Assembly: GCF_001020985.1 (NCBI RefSeq)
Contig: NZ_CP011542.1
Location: 310,001 to 374,000, forward strand
Source of the DNA: Corynebacterium mustelae
Lineage (GTDB): Bacteria; Actinomycetota; Actinomycetes; Mycobacteriales; Mycobacteriaceae
Direction: 5' to 3'
Length of the DNA stretch: 64,000 bases
The notes under the pieces were generated by a model that was not told where the DNA came from, did not search any database, and saw only the letters and a list, made by a program, of their open reading frames with translations. A program made the position numbers and the translations under genes. Positions 1-9,417 of this stretch are shown piece after piece (the stretch's first letter is position 1; each line of letters starts with the position of its first letter).

Positions 1-348
1 AGTTCGAACCGTACTCCGTCGCGGGGTGGCAGTACCCGATCCGGGTGGATCTCCAACCCAATAACAGAGGTATGTGGGTTTATTTTTCTAAGCCACCGCG
101 CCCACTCACAGGTAGTGGTGTGGCTTGCCCCATAACCGACGTCAACGGCGAGTGGTTTCGGGGTGGTGCGCAACAGCTGATGGAGTGTGGGATTATAAAA
201 AACCCATCGGTCGCTGCGCCGCAGCCGGTTAGTTCCGGTGGTGCCACGCGTGATAACACCGATGGGTTTGGTGGAGTTACGGCTGAAATCTGCGCGCTTA
301 TTGTGCCCGTGATACGCCATTGTGAGAAAACTACCACCAAGAAATGCG
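1..348. other. Intergenic stretch at the window edge
   Basis: I see no convincing gene. Short open frames on both strands have low-quality composition and no recognisable motif. The only structure I can support is the inverted repeat at 201-268, which fits a terminator for the leftward gene that ends at 349. A gene truncated by the window edge cannot be excluded for the first few dozen bases. Confidence 0.4.
201..268 (-). terminator. Putative Rho-independent terminator after the DUF2505 gene
   Basis: Eleven-base arms AACCCATCGGT (201-211) and ACCGATGGGTT (258-268) are perfectly complementary across a 46-base loop. Read on the minus strand the right-hand stem is followed by a T-run (TTTTTTATAA), as expected for a terminator of the leftward gene that ends at 349. 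The loop is long, so it may include extra pairing. Confidence 0.55.
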
Positions 349-852
349 CTAGAGGTTAGCGCTGATCCAGGCTTCGGTCAGTGCGCCTTCGTTGGTGAAC
401 AAATCCGCCAAGGCTTCAGCCACCTTAGGCTCGATGGCGGAACCCATCATTGGGATATTGACGGAAACATCGTTGGTGTAGGACAAGGTTGTCACGTCGC
501 CCGTGCCGCTGAGTGCAATGTCGCCCTTGAAATCAACTGGGGTGCCTTTGACATCAGCGGTGTAGGAGAGCGTAGCGGTGTCGTCGGCCAACGCCCCCAC
601 AGTGACGACACGTTTGACCTTGAGCGCCTGGGAGATCATAACGCGGACGGCCTCAGGAACGATCTCCATCGGCAGCACCTCATATAGGGTTGCTATAGCA
701 CCACCGTCTGCGGTGGTGAACTCATGAACTTCGCCCGGTTCCGGGGAAAGAGTTGCCGCAATATGTGCCCAATAATCTGGATTGGTCAAGGCTGCGTGAA
801 CTTTTTCCGCAGGATGATTGATTGTTACGGTGTTCTCACTACGTGTACTCAT
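349..852 (-). CDS. DUF2505 family protein
   Basis: This 167-residue protein matches my memory of the actinobacterial DUF2505 family, an uncharacterised group with a START/polyketide-cyclase-like fold. The N-terminus carries the typical HPAEKVHAALTNPDYW segment, and alternating short strands follow through the middle of the protein. There is no signal peptide or membrane segment, so it is probably cytoplasmic. It is transcribed divergently from murB with only about 29 bases between the two start codons, so the two promoters must overlap. The pairing with murB is what I recall for corynebacteria. The ligand or partner is unknown and I assign no function. Confidence 0.8.
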   Translation of the reverse strand: MSTRSENTVTINHPAEKVHAALTNPDYWAHIAATLSPEPGEVHEFTTADGGAIATLYEVLPMEIVPEAVRVMISQALKVKRVVTVGALADDTATLSYTADVKGTPVDFKGDIALSGTGDVTTLSYTNDVSVNIPMMGSAIEPKVAEALADLFTNEGALTEAWISANL

Positions 853-881
853 GTCTACAGACTACCCTTAGTGGGGTGAGT

Positions 882-2006
882 ATGCCCATTAATGAATTGT
901 TAGCCACCATCGAAGCATTTGACCACGTTGTTATCGACAACACCCCATTTCATCAGCTAACGACACTGCATATCGGTGGGACCCCTCGGGCCACCATTCG
1001 GTGTAGCAGTACAACCGCAGTCTGTGATGTGGTGCAACTGTTAGACGCCAATGACATTCCATTGCTGATCGTTGGAGGCGGCTCAAACCTGGTGGTTGCT
1101 GACGGCGACGTGCCGGTAGTGGCAGTGGTTTTAGAATGCACCGACTGTCGCATTGATGCGAAATCCGGTGCCGTGGAAGCGGAAGCTGGGGCCTCATGGG
1201 ACGATATTGTTGCCGCCAGTGTTGCTGCTGGCCTAGGGGGAATCGAATGCTTATCAGGGATTCCAGGATCGGCTGGTGCAACTCCAGTGCAAAACGTTGG
1301 CGCCTACGGTGCGGAAATCTCGGACGTTCTTACCGAGGTAGAACTATTTGACCGCACCACCCGTCAACGTTCCTGGGTGCCAGCCAGCTCATTGGACTTG
1401 GCCTACCGATACTCCAATCTGAAATTCACCTCGCGGGCCGTAGTCCTTTCCATTCGGCTTGCACTACGCACCGATGGGCTTTCCGCCCCGTTGCGGTTCG
1501 GGGAATTGGCTCGAAAATTAGCAGTGGCACAGGAGGAATCGGATGCGCGTCGACCAGTCGCGGATGTCCGAGCTGCGGTATTACAACTGCGCCGGGCGAA
1601 AGGAATGGTGTATGACGAATCCGATCACGACACCTGGTCAGCCGGGTCATTTTTTACCAATCCGATCGTGCCCGAGGACATTGCTGAACAGGTGCGGGAG
1701 GTCGTCGAAAAGCGATACGGCGCTGAGACGGCAGCGGCCATGCCATGCTTTAATGCCGGTAGTGGGAAAAAGAAACTTTCCGCTGCGTGGCTCATCGATC
1801 GGGCAGGATACCACAAAGGGTATCCCGGACACGGGCCTGCTCGCTTGTCGACGAAGCACACGTTGGCCTTAACCAACCGTGGAACCGCCACAACCGAGGA
1901 TTTGGTGAACCTCGCCCGCGACATCCGATCCGGTGTTTACGCCGCATTCTCTGTCACCTTAGAACCAGAACCAGTATGGGTGGGTGTCTCCATCGACGGT
2001 GACTAA
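882..2006 (+). CDS. murB: UDP-N-acetylenolpyruvoylglucosamine reductase MurB
   Basis: MurB reduces UDP-GlcNAc-enolpyruvate to UDP-MurNAc with NADPH and FAD, the second committed step of peptidoglycan precursor synthesis in the cytoplasm. About 374 residues. The FAD-binding domain is clear: HIGGTPR near residue 30, VGGGSNLVVADGD near 65, and GIPGSAGATPVQNVGAYGAE near 130. The C-terminal domain has the catalytic-serine motif AGSFFTNPI near 250 and the substrate segment AAWLIDRAGYHKG near 300. I chose ATG 882; GTG 876 is two codons upstream in frame and equally possible. The open frame extends to 822, but that would overlap the divergent DUF2505 start at 852. Confidence 0.95.
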   Translation: MPINELLATIEAFDHVVIDNTPFHQLTTLHIGGTPRATIRCSSTTAVCDVVQLLDANDIPLLIVGGGSNLVVADGDVPVVAVVLECTDCRIDAKSGAVEAEAGASWDDIVAASVAAGLGGIECLSGIPGSAGATPVQNVGAYGAEISDVLTEVELFDRTTRQRSWVPASSLDLAYRYSNLKFTSRAVVLSIRLALRTDGLSAPLRFGELARKLAVAQEESDARRPVADVRAAVLQLRRAKGMVYDESDHDTWSAGSFFTNPIVPEDIAEQVREVVEKRYGAETAAAMPCFNAGSGKKKLSAAWLIDRAGYHKGYPGHGPARLSTKHTLALTNRGTATTEDLVNLARDIRSGVYAAFSVTLEPEPVWVGVSIDGD

Positions 2007-2881
2007 CGATGAGCGAAAGATAAGGTCTCGCGCTTTGTTTAGTTCGGCTTCCCAACGTGGATAGGCTGACAACGCTGTTTCCAGCTCCAAGCACTTAGGC
2101 TTGTAGGGTTTCGGTATATCCACAGGCTATGAACTCGACTGATTCTGTATGAGGGTGGGGTGTCTGGTGTTCCTGGGGCGGATTGGTCGAGTTGGTTGTT
2201 CGTGGGGTGTTCTGAAAACATGCTGATCGGGGTTCTGGGGCTTGGGGCCTGCTCGTTGGCTTGTCGGCTCGACCTTTGTGTGTGAAACCGGTGGTGTGGT
2301 GTGTCGTGGTGACGAATGGGTCGAGTTGGCGGTTCCTGGGGTGTTGAGGCTCAACTGGGTTTCTTTTGTGCTGTGTGGTGGGCGGACTCGACTGATTCTG
2401 TATGAGGGTGGGGTGTGGGGTGTTGCTGGGGCGGATTGGTCGAGTTGGTGGTTCCTGGGGTGTTCTGAAAACATGCTGATCGGGGTTCTGGGGCTTGGGT
2501 TTTGTCGGCTCGACCTTTGTGTGTGAAACCGGTGGTGTGGCCTGTCGCGGTGACGAATGAGTCGAGTTGGTGGTTCCTGGGTTCCTGGGGAGGGGTTAGG
2601 GGTTTCGTGCGGTGTGGTGGGTGAACTCGACTGATTTTGTATGAGGGCGGTGTGTGGGGTGTTCCTGGGACGGATTAGTCGAGTTGGCGGTTTCGAGCTT
2701 GGGGATTCTGGTGTGGGTTCCGTTCCTGGGGAGGGTTTGTGGGGTTTATCCACAGATACCCCCGGACCCACCCGGGTTTTCTGTGGCGTGTGTCATGTGA
2801 AAGTGGGGGTTATCCACAGGTGTGGGGTGATGATGCGGTTTCCCGTGACACGGGTAGGTGTGGTGTGTCAGGATCACAGAC
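2007..2881. repeat. G-rich intergenic array of 62-bp bounded units
   Basis: This 0.87-kb gene-free stretch has strong G over C skew and holds five units of exactly 62 bp: 2132-2193, 2266-2327, 2385-2446, 2507-2568 and 2624-2685. Each ends in GTCGAGTT and begins with AACTCGAC or a one- to two-base variant. Units alternate between two types (first, third and fifth alike; second and fourth alike), and the linkers of 55-72 bp also repeat, giving a higher-order period of about 240-250 bp. Open frames cross it on both strands, but their proline/threonine- or glycine-rich translations are products of the repeat. Two TTATCCACA words lie at 2746 and 2810. Confidence 0.85.
2746..2818 (+). promoter_or_regulatory. 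Pair of DnaA-box-like sites
   Basis: The consensus DnaA-box nonamer TTATCCACA occurs exactly at 2746-2754 and 2810-2818, same orientation, 64 bp apart, just downstream of the G-rich repeat array and upstream of the AbiEi-like gene. dnaA, dnaN and an AT-rich unwinding element are absent, so this is not an origin. They could titrate DnaA or be chance. Confidence 0.35.
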
Positions 2882-3828
2882 ATGAGCCGTTTCACCGCTA
2901 GTACTCCTGCCTGTTATGAGGTTATGCAGGGTTTATGTCTTTTGGGTGTGTTGGTTGGGGAGCTTGTGTATCTGCGACGTGGTGGGCAGAACACCTCTGG
3001 GTGTGTTCGGTTGTGTCCTAGCTGGGGGTTGCGCATGATCGGTATGTTGGGTTGTTTCCGAGTGTTCGTAATATTGTGCGGTGTTATGCCACGATTATCT
3101 CGGCGCGTAGTGCGGTGTTGACGGGGACGGCGGCTGCGTGTGTGTTGGGGATTCCGTTTCTGGGTAATACCAGCAACCTGAAAACCATTTATCTAACATT
3201 GCCGGGGCGGATGAAACCATCGGCGCGTTATCAGTGGGGTGGGCATGTGTCGTATACCGCCCGGGTATTACCGGAATGTGACATTGTGTATGAAAACGGG
3301 ATCCGTGTCACGAGTATCGCCCGGACGTTTCTCGATCTTGTGGTGCTGGAATCAGAGGAGATGGCGGTGTCGTTTATCGAGGCGGCGTTTTATCTGAAAC
3401 GGGCATCGAAAACCCAGGTCATGCGGGAGCTTATGCGCATGCCCGCACTCCACGGTAAGCCTCGTGCGTTACGGTTGGTGGCAACCACCCGGGAAAATAG
3501 TGAAAGTTTATATGAGACCAAAGCCCGGCTTATGATCGAATATGCTAACCTATCGTGTGTGGAATCCATCGAAACGCAAGCCCACGTATCGTGCGGAGGT
3601 ACGGTGTATCGTATCGATATCCTCATTAATGGGTTTTTAGGGGTGGAGATTGATGGAAGGTGTAAAACCAGAAACAACCCTCATGCGCTGATCAACGAAC
3701 GGGTTCGGGAGAAACGCATCCAAAATCAGGGGTATATCATCATCCGTTACCACCCCGATGAACTGACCAGTGCTTTCCTCACCGACATCACCAGAATCCT
3801 CACCAACCACAAACGTCAAGCTGCATAA
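2882..3828 (+). pseudogene. AbiEi/DUF559-type protein, frameshifted near codon 48
   Basis: This looks like the corynebacterial/mycobacterial family with an AbiEi-like antitoxin N-terminus and a C-terminal Vsr/DUF559-type nuclease-fold domain. The C-terminal part has RIDILINGFLGVEIDGR followed by YIIIRYHPDEL, the usual DUF559 layout. The N-terminal winged-helix part contains GELVYLRRG but lies in another frame. At the G5 run 3024-3028 one extra G would join CPSWG to VAHDRYVGLFPSVRN and give one continuous frame of about 315 codons. A shorter product starting at TTG 3052 (258 codons) is possible but would lose the winged helix. No AbiEii toxin gene is adjacent. A real mutation, phase variation and a sequencing error are all possible. 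Confidence 0.7.
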
Positions 3829-3933
3829 CCAACGGACAGACAAACGTCGAAAAGCAATGTCGATGGGGCCTTTCACTGTAAGAAACAGAAAATACTGGTC
3901 AGAATTCTCCAGTGAAAAGCCTCAATAAGGAGG
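3829..3933. other. Short spacer carrying a GTCGAAAAGC motif
   Basis: The 105-bp gap between the AbiEi-like gene and the convergent SUKH-like gene contains the over-represented 10-mer GTCGAAAAGC at 3846-3855. A weak inverted repeat TTTCACTG/CAGTGAAA lies at 3871-3917. It may act as a bidirectional terminator. Confidence 0.35.
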
Positions 3934-4374
3934 TCACCACCAATTGATTGGGATTTCTGTCAATTGTTCAAAGGCAGTAATGGAATCGGCGAATTTTACA
4001 ACCTCGCCGGATTCGTGGTCCCAGTGGTAGATGGTGTCTGTTAACCCTGCGCCAGTATCGAGTAAGACGAAGTAATTCCCGGTGCCGTCTTCTTCACCGA
4101 TTGCCAGCGCAGCTTCCGGAAAGTCCACCCATTCTGCAGCCGACCTGTGGTTTGCTACCAGGTGGTCTGCGGTTTTCGTGGCGTGGCGGCGGTCGGAATC
4201 ATCGAAAACCGGGAAGAAGATAAACGGGCCGAAGTCTTCGTCGTTTTCGGCGAAGACTGGCTGTACTTCACCGCCATTTCGTTCCAATAGGAACCGACGG
4301 TAGTCGGGCGGGAAAACCACTTGCAGCTCGCGGGCGGCGCGATCGACATAAAACTCCGTGGTAGGCAGCGTCAT
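3934..4374 (-). CDS. SMI1/KNR4 (SUKH) family protein
   Basis: A 146-residue soluble protein with the SUKH layout. An N-terminal helix leads into PPDYRRFLLERNGG (about residues 22-35), then hydrophobic strands FIFFPVF, and a C-terminal half with the acidic IGEEDGTGNYFVLLD segment typical of these proteins. Many bacterial SUKH proteins are immunity proteins of polymorphic toxins, and others are orphan. No toxin gene lies beside it, so only the fold is assigned. It runs leftward, 48 bp beyond the end of fadD, and could be co-transcribed with fadD. The last codons are Asn-Trp-Trp. Confidence 0.75.
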   Translation of the reverse strand: MTLPTTEFYVDRAARELQVVFPPDYRRFLLERNGGEVQPVFAENDEDFGPFIFFPVFDDSDRRHATKTADHLVANHRSAAEWVDFPEAALAIGEEDGTGNYFVLLDTGAGLTDTIYHWDHESGEVVKFADSITAFEQLTEIPINWW

Positions 4375-4422
4375 TTACGTGATCCTTCGTATGTATAGAG
4401 TAAGCAGGCGTGCCTCAAACGA

Positions 4423-6126
4423 TTAGCGACGCTTCTTCACCAGCTGTTCTTGGACTTCCCGCCGTCGGATTTTACCCATTTGGTCGCGGGGGAGATCCTC
4501 AAAGTGGTAGAAGGTACGTGGCACCTTATAGCGGGTGAGACGTTCCCGGCAGAATGCTTTGAGTCCTTCCGGATCAAGCGCAGCACCTTCCATAAGCGTG
4601 ATGGCAGCAACGACTGATTCTGATCCGTCCTCCCGTGGTAGACCCACAACCGCGCAATCATCAACATCGGGGTGGGTTTGCAGTACTTCTTCTACTTCCA
4701 ACGGGTAGACATTGAAGCCACCGGTAATGATGACTTCCTTGATTCTGGCCACCAGCCGGATAAAACCGTCTTCTTCCATGACTCCCACATCGCCGGTGCG
4801 GTACCAATCTTTGTGGAAGGAATTAGCGGTGGCCTCCGGGTTATTGAGATAACCTGCGAAAACCTGCGGGCCTCGCACTAATACTTCGCCCTCGGAGCCA
4901 TCCGGCATGGTTTCGTCAAGGTTTTCTGGATTTCCGATTCGAACCTCAGTATCCGGGAACGGGATACCGACGTAGCCAGGCCGCCGGTTGGAATTCATGG
5001 GGTTGCCCACGATGATGGGGGAAGTTTCGGTCAATCCGTAGCCTTCTACTAGCAGCCCTCCGGTGAGTTTCTCCCACTCTTCCACAGTTTGCACAGGCAA
5101 GGTAGAGGCACCCGAGAAGGAATTGCGAATCCCGGAAATGGAGATCCCTTCCTTTTGTGCTGCTTCCACGATCTTTTGATACAGGGTGGGCACCCCTGGA
5201 ACCCAGGTGGGAGTGCGTTTTTTCATGATCTGCATGACCAGTGGGATCTGAGGTGCTGGTAGTAGTTCCATTTCGGCACCCACATAGACCGCGAGGTTAA
5301 GTACGATGGTTAGACCATAGGCATGGAAAAACGGCAGCGCGGCCAACATGCGTTCGTCTTGATCGCCAAGTCCGCGAACCCACGCTTTACCCTGCAATAG
5401 GTTGGCGAATAATCCGCCATGGGTAAGCTGCGCACCCTTGGGGGCGCCGGTAGTGCCGGAAGTATAGAGGATAACCGCAACTGAATTCTTGGACACGGAA
5501 ATTTCAGAGGCAATGTCATCGCCGGTGCCGCCCAATGCACTACCAATGAGTGCGTCCCATGGGATGGAGTGTGGTGCTGGTGCGGTGAGTGCTTCCCGTT
5601 TCTTGGCAATCATTGGCAGCGGCAAACTGAGCAGGATTTGCTTAGACCTTGGCATCGCATCGATCATGTTCACTGACACGATGGTTTCCAGTGGGGTGGT
5701 GCGGCGTAGCTTTTCCAAGGTGGCCGCAGCTTTATCCCACACGATGGCAACCCGGGCGGCATGATCTTTAAACGGGCCTTCTAATTCGTGTGCGGTGTAT
5801 AACGGATTGTGTTCCACCACGATGGCGCCCAATTTCAACACGGCAAAATATGCCGCCACGTGCTGTGGACAGTTAGGCAAAATGATGGCGACCCGGTCGC
5901 CGGGGCGAACGCCAAGGGCGCGCAGACCGGCGGCAGCGGAACGAACTTGTTTATCTAGGTCGCCATAGGTTTGGCTGCGGCCAAAGAAATACGTGGCGGT
6001 TTTATCGGCGTTGATTGCCAGGTTGTTGTCATAGACATCAAGAAGCGTTGTGTCTTCATAGTCCAAGTTATGTGGCGTCCATTCGCCGTAGTAACTCAAC
6101 CAGGCTTTGGTTTCAAAAGCCGACAT
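4423..6126 (-). CDS. fadD: Long-chain fatty acid-CoA ligase FadD
   Basis: An acyl-CoA synthetase of 567 residues from the ANL adenylate-forming superfamily. It activates fatty acids with ATP and CoA. The P-loop motif YTSGTTGAPKGAQLTH lies near residue 220, the A5 motif VEGYGLTETSP near 365, YRTGDVG near 440, and the C-terminal hinge and catalytic lysine region GGFNVYPLEVEEVL near 465, with the final PRDQMGKIRRRE carrying the expected lysine. Its length is normal for the family. It precedes mshA divergently, an arrangement I recall from other corynebacteria. The true substrate (storage lipid, mycolic acid precursor or host lipid) cannot be read from the sequence. Confidence 0.92.
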   Translation of the reverse strand: MSAFETKAWLSYYGEWTPHNLDYEDTTLLDVYDNNLAINADKTATYFFGRSQTYGDLDKQVRSAAAGLRALGVRPGDRVAIILPNCPQHVAAYFAVLKLGAIVVEHNPLYTAHELEGPFKDHAARVAIVWDKAAATLEKLRRTTPLETIVSVNMIDAMPRSKQILLSLPLPMIAKKREALTAPAPHSIPWDALIGSALGGTGDDIASEISVSKNSVAVILYTSGTTGAPKGAQLTHGGLFANLLQGKAWVRGLGDQDERMLAALPFFHAYGLTIVLNLAVYVGAEMELLPAPQIPLVMQIMKKRTPTWVPGVPTLYQKIVEAAQKEGISISGIRNSFSGASTLPVQTVEEWEKLTGGLLVEGYGLTETSPIIVGNPMNSNRRPGYVGIPFPDTEVRIGNPENLDETMPDGSEGEVLVRGPQVFAGYLNNPEATANSFHKDWYRTGDVGVMEEDGFIRLVARIKEVIITGGFNVYPLEVEEVLQTHPDVDDCAVVGLPREDGSESVVAAITLMEGAALDPEGLKAFCRERLTRYKVPRTFYHFEDLPRDQMGKIRRREVQEQLVKKRR

Positions 6127-6360
6127 ATTTCACCTTTCGGTAATGCGCAGCTAGGATCTCGGATTTTAGGTATTTCCTCTCCCTACGCCACGGTAAGTTA
6201 ATTCGTCAATGTCCAAGCATACAGCAGAACGTGAGGGTTTCCTCACCGTTTCAGTGGTAGCACAACACGCACTGAGGTGATACGCCGGGACGTAGGTGCG
6301 TCGAAAAGCGCTTAGGATGGGTGGTAACCGTCTAGTAATTATCTAAGGAAACCTCCTCTC
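6127..6360. promoter_or_regulatory. Divergent promoter region fadD/mshA
   Basis: This 234-bp gap drives fadD leftward and mshA rightward. mshA has a clear ribosome-binding site AAGGAAACC ending about eight bases before ATG 6361. GTCGAAAAGC occurs at 6300-6309. I did not find a convincing operator. Confidence 0.45.
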
Positions 6361-7671
6361 ATGCGCGTTGCAATGATCTCTATGCACACCTCCCCACTGG
6401 AACAACCAGGTATTGGTGATGCGGGCGGAATGAACGTTTACATCCTCAACGTCGCCACACACTTGGCGAAACAAGGTATCGAGGTTGATATTTTCACCCG
6501 CGCTACTCGTCCCAGCCAGGGAACTGTTGTGGAGGTTGCGCCGAACCTAAAGGTAATTAACATCGTTGCGGGCCCATATGAAGGCCTTGCCAAGGAAGAA
6601 CTAGCAACTCAGCTGGCGGCCTTTGCTGGGGGTGTGATCCAATTTGTCAAATGCAACCAGCTAGAATACGACCTCATCCATAGCCACTACTGGCTCTCCG
6701 GTCAGATCGGGTGGTTGCTACGTGACATTTGGGAAATCCCGCTGGTGCATACTGCGCACACGCTGGCGGCGGTGAAAAACCACCACCGTGCCCCCACAGA
6801 CACCGCCGAATCCGAGGCGCGCCGAATCTGCGAACAACAATTGGTTGATAACGCCGATGTCCTTGTGGTCAATACCCATGAAGAAACCAATGACATCGTG
6901 TACCACTATGATGGTTTGCCGGAAAAAATCATGGTGATGTCACCTGGTACAGACATCGACTTATTCACTCCTGGTACGGAACGCAATACGGAACGTGCTC
7001 GCCGTGAATTGGGAATCCCTATGGACGCAAAAGTCGTAGCTTTTGTCGGCAGATTGCAAGAATTCAAAGGCCCACAAGTGCTTATCAAGGCAGTGGGGGA
7101 GATGTTACGCCGTGAACCGGATCGAAATCTCTGTGCGCTGATTTGCGGCGGGGCGTCAGGGGCGTCCGCGCGGATGGAAAACTACCGTCGCCTGGCGGAA
7201 AGTGTGGGTGCCGCGCACCGGATTCGCTTTTTGGAACCACGTCCACCAGAGGAACTGGTTACTATTTACCGGGCAGCAGATATAGTCGCTGTGCCTAGTT
7301 ACAATGAATCTTTCGGTTTGGTTGCCATGGAGGCCCAAGCATCGGGAACACCGGTCATTGCGGCACGGGTTGGCGGCTTGCCCATCGCGGTGGCGGAAGG
7401 CGACACTGGAATGTTGGTTGACAGCCACGACCCGTCTGATTGGGCCGACGCGCTGGGGCAATTGCTTGACGACGACGCCACCCGGCTGCGAATGAGCGAA
7501 GACGCCGTTGTCCACGCCGCTAATTTTTCCTGGGCATCATCCGCAGCAAAACTGGCCTCGATTTATTCCGATGCGCTTGCCGTGAAAATTGATGACTGCC
7601 ATGACCGGCAGGCGCATGGAGGTTCATTTGGGGATAAGGCTGCGTCCGATTCGCTATTCCACACCCCGTAG
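6361..7671 (+). CDS. mshA: D-inositol-3-phosphate glycosyltransferase MshA
   Basis: MshA transfers GlcNAc from UDP-GlcNAc to inositol 3-phosphate, the first step of mycothiol synthesis, the main low-molecular-weight thiol of actinobacteria. 436 residues, GT4 family, GT-B fold. The N-terminal domain has [14 protein letters not shown] (about 18-31) and [11 protein letters not shown] (about 103). The C-terminal nucleotide-sugar domain has [15 protein letters not shown] near 223 and the E-x7-E region [18 protein letters not shown] near 320. The start is supported by the preceding AAGGAAACC. It converges on an SDR gene 26 bp downstream. The other mycothiol genes are not in the window, as is usual. 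Confidence 0.95.
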   Translation: MRVAMISMHTSPLEQPGIGDAGGMNVYILNVATHLAKQGIEVDIFTRATRPSQGTVVEVAPNLKVINIVAGPYEGLAKEELATQLAAFAGGVIQFVKCNQLEYDLIHSHYWLSGQIGWLLRDIWEIPLVHTAHTLAAVKNHHRAPTDTAESEARRICEQQLVDNADVLVVNTHEETNDIVYHYDGLPEKIMVMSPGTDIDLFTPGTERNTERARRELGIPMDAKVVAFVGRLQEFKGPQVLIKAVGEMLRREPDRNLCALICGGASGASARMENYRRLAESVGAAHRIRFLEPRPPEELVTIYRAADIVAVPSYNESFGLVAMEAQASGTPVIAARVGGLPIAVAEGDTGMLVDSHDPSDWADALGQLLDDDATRLRMSEDAVVHAANFSWASSAAKLASIYSDALAVKIDDCHDRQAHGGSFGDKAASDSLFHTP

Positions 7672-7697
7672 GAAAGTAGTTTGAACCGCTGCAGTGC

Positions 7698-8444
7698 TTA
7701 ACCTGCAACCAGTCGAGTCACAGTTCTAGCCACCCGAACCGGTGAAAGCTTGCGCGCAATGTAAAATACTTTATCTACGGCCGATACTCCGTAGTGCACC
7801 TTTCCCCGGTGCCAGCGGGACTTCGGATGGGTGGCCTGCCATACGGTGTCGGCAACCTGCTCCGGGGTGATCCGAACCCCCAACCGTTTTATTGAGGCCG
7901 CATCATTATCGGATAAGGCCGTCTTTACCCATAGCGGCCAGATTGCCACCACCCGAATCCGATCGGTACGCCACTCCAAATTCAGTGCCTCGGTCAACCC
8001 CACCACATAAAACTTACTTGCGGAATACACTGCAATACCCGGCTGCCCATAAATTGCTGAGGCGGAAGCGAGATTCACCACCGTTGAGCCTGCCCGTAAA
8101 TACCGTTTGGCCGCCTGTGCGCCCAACGTCACCCCGGCGCAATTCACCTGCACCTGGGATGTGACCTGATCGGGAGAAATATCACTCAAATTACCTGCGG
8201 CAATAATCCCCGCATTATTGACCACAACCGTAATCAACCCGCCAGTGTGCGTGACAAAATCCGCCAAAGCGTCATCCCAGGACTTGGCGTCAGTGACATC
8301 AAGGTAACCAGAAACAAGATTTGGGTGGTCGTATTCAACTGGCGCGATATCATAGGCGCCCACCAGCCAGCCGGACTCTAAGAAACGCAACGCTATCGCC
8401 TTGCCAATACCGTTCGCTGCACCGGAAATAAAAATCGAATTCAT
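7698..8444 (-). CDS. Short-chain dehydrogenase/reductase (SDR)
   Basis: A classical SDR of about 248 residues. It has the cofactor motif SGAANGIGKAIA near residue 6, NNAG near 80, the catalytic serine in VNLASASAIYG, and the catalytic YSASK near 143. The D at the end of strand 2 (GAYDIAP) suggests NAD(H) preference, an inference only. I start at the ATG of MNSIFISG, 8444, because the in-frame ATG at 8456 would place four poorly fitting residues before the first beta strand. Similar proteins in corynebacteria are annotated as putative oxidoreductases; the substrate is unknown. It stands alone, convergent with mshA. Confidence 0.88.
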   Translation of the reverse strand: MNSIFISGAANGIGKAIALRFLESGWLVGAYDIAPVEYDHPNLVSGYLDVTDAKSWDDALADFVTHTGGLITVVVNNAGIIAAGNLSDISPDQVTSQVQVNCAGVTLGAQAAKRYLRAGSTVVNLASASAIYGQPGIAVYSASKFYVVGLTEALNLEWRTDRIRVVAIWPLWVKTALSDNDAASIKRLGVRITPEQVADTVWQATHPKSRWHRGKVHYGVSAVDKVFYIARKLSPVRVARTVTRLVAG

Positions 8445-8561
8445 GTCTCCCAGCATAAAACTAGCGAGCTAGTGTGTGGTGGCGAATGGAGAAAAACCGG
8501 CAATGCGGGGTGGCGCAATAATGAGCTACTGATCGCTGCCACCTGCACTTAAGGCAAGCTT

Positions 8562-9365
8562 CTAGCTTGACTGCACCGCCGCGTGGGTCAGGCCGGTTTT
8601 CTCCTTGCCTTGGTATTGCACGATTTGAAACACGCCAGCGTCACAAATGCAATATCCGCGATAGCTGAAGAGGGTAACTAAGTTGATCCAGTTCGTAGCT
8701 TCACTTTTGGGAAATTCGTAATACTCACATGCGTCCTCGGCTGCGTCGTCAAGGGTATAGGAAACGTGATTACCCCGGAATTGGATAATGAAGTCGGAAT
8801 CTTGCGGTTCATTGATAGCTAGTGCTTCATATTCCTCGTACCATTCTTCGTCTTCGCCGATGACCTCACGGAAAGCATTTGAGCAATCTTCTGGGATATT
8901 GAGTCGTTTGTACGATTCCAATAGAAGTGGGATTTCGAAAAACGATCGGCCTAGTTCTGAATCATCCTCATAAAAATGGGGTTTGTTGAGGTTGTCTGGC
9001 TGTGGTGTGCGTACCAGTGGGGTGTTGGGTGCGATGAATTCTACGTGGTGGGGAATGTCGACCATGGTGATTTCCCTGCCTGCGAAAACCGCAATCATTC
9101 CTGGTTCCAGTGGGGTGGTGTCGATTTGGAATAAGAACGTCAGCGGTTGGCCGTCTGAAGTGGTGGGCCAGTTGAAATCCTCTGGGAGATCTGGATCGCC
9201 ACCGATATGGCTTGCCCCGATGGGAATCTCGTCTGGCTGCGGATCAGCAATGGCGAAGCCTAAACATTCCTTAGTGTGCTTGATGATGATATCTGTGCGT
9301 TCGGTGAATTTCTCGATCCCAACCGCTTCGATGGCTTGATAAATCTCTTCTTTGGATTGATACAT
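8562..9365 (-). CDS. DUF1963 (YwqG-like) protein, copy 1
   Basis: A 267-residue protein with the DUF1963/YwqG hallmark: IGGDPDLPEDFNWP (about residues 53-66) then PLTFLFQIDTTPL, and aromatic/acidic segments in the C-terminal half including QIVQYQGKEKTG near the end. It is cytoplasmic and of unknown function; in some genomes DUF1963 proteins sit in toxin-immunity neighbourhoods. A paralog of identical length lies directly upstream (9418-10221). The middle third is almost identical between the two, while residues about 140-200 have diverged. Together they form a tandem duplication that includes sequence around the start codon. Confidence 0.8.
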   Translation of the reverse strand: MYQSKEEIYQAIEAVGIEKFTERTDIIIKHTKECLGFAIADPQPDEIPIGASHIGGDPDLPEDFNWPTTSDGQPLTFLFQIDTTPLEPGMIAVFAGREITMVDIPHHVEFIAPNTPLVRTPQPDNLNKPHFYEDDSELGRSFFEIPLLLESYKRLNIPEDCSNAFREVIGEDEEWYEEYEALAINEPQDSDFIIQFRGNHVSYTLDDAAEDACEYYEFPKSEATNWINLVTLFSYRGYCICDAGVFQIVQYQGKEKTGLTHAAVQSS

Positions 9366-9417
9366 GGCCTTGATTGTAGGATAACGGGAATCCCTGCGTG
9401 ACGGTTATTTCGAGCTT

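Noticed and set aside
2132..2685. A CRISPR array, because of regularly spaced repeats
   Set aside because: The units are 62 bp, alternate between two types, and the linkers repeat too instead of being unique. No cas genes are present.
2127..2771. A minus-strand open frame of 214 codons across the G-rich repeat array
   Set aside because: The translation is a Pro/Thr/His-rich repeat produced by the array, has no domain, and is matched by equally long frames on the other strand.
2746..2818. A replication origin, from two DnaA-box consensus words
   Set aside because: dnaA and dnaN are absent, there is no AT-rich unwinding element, and only two boxes occur.
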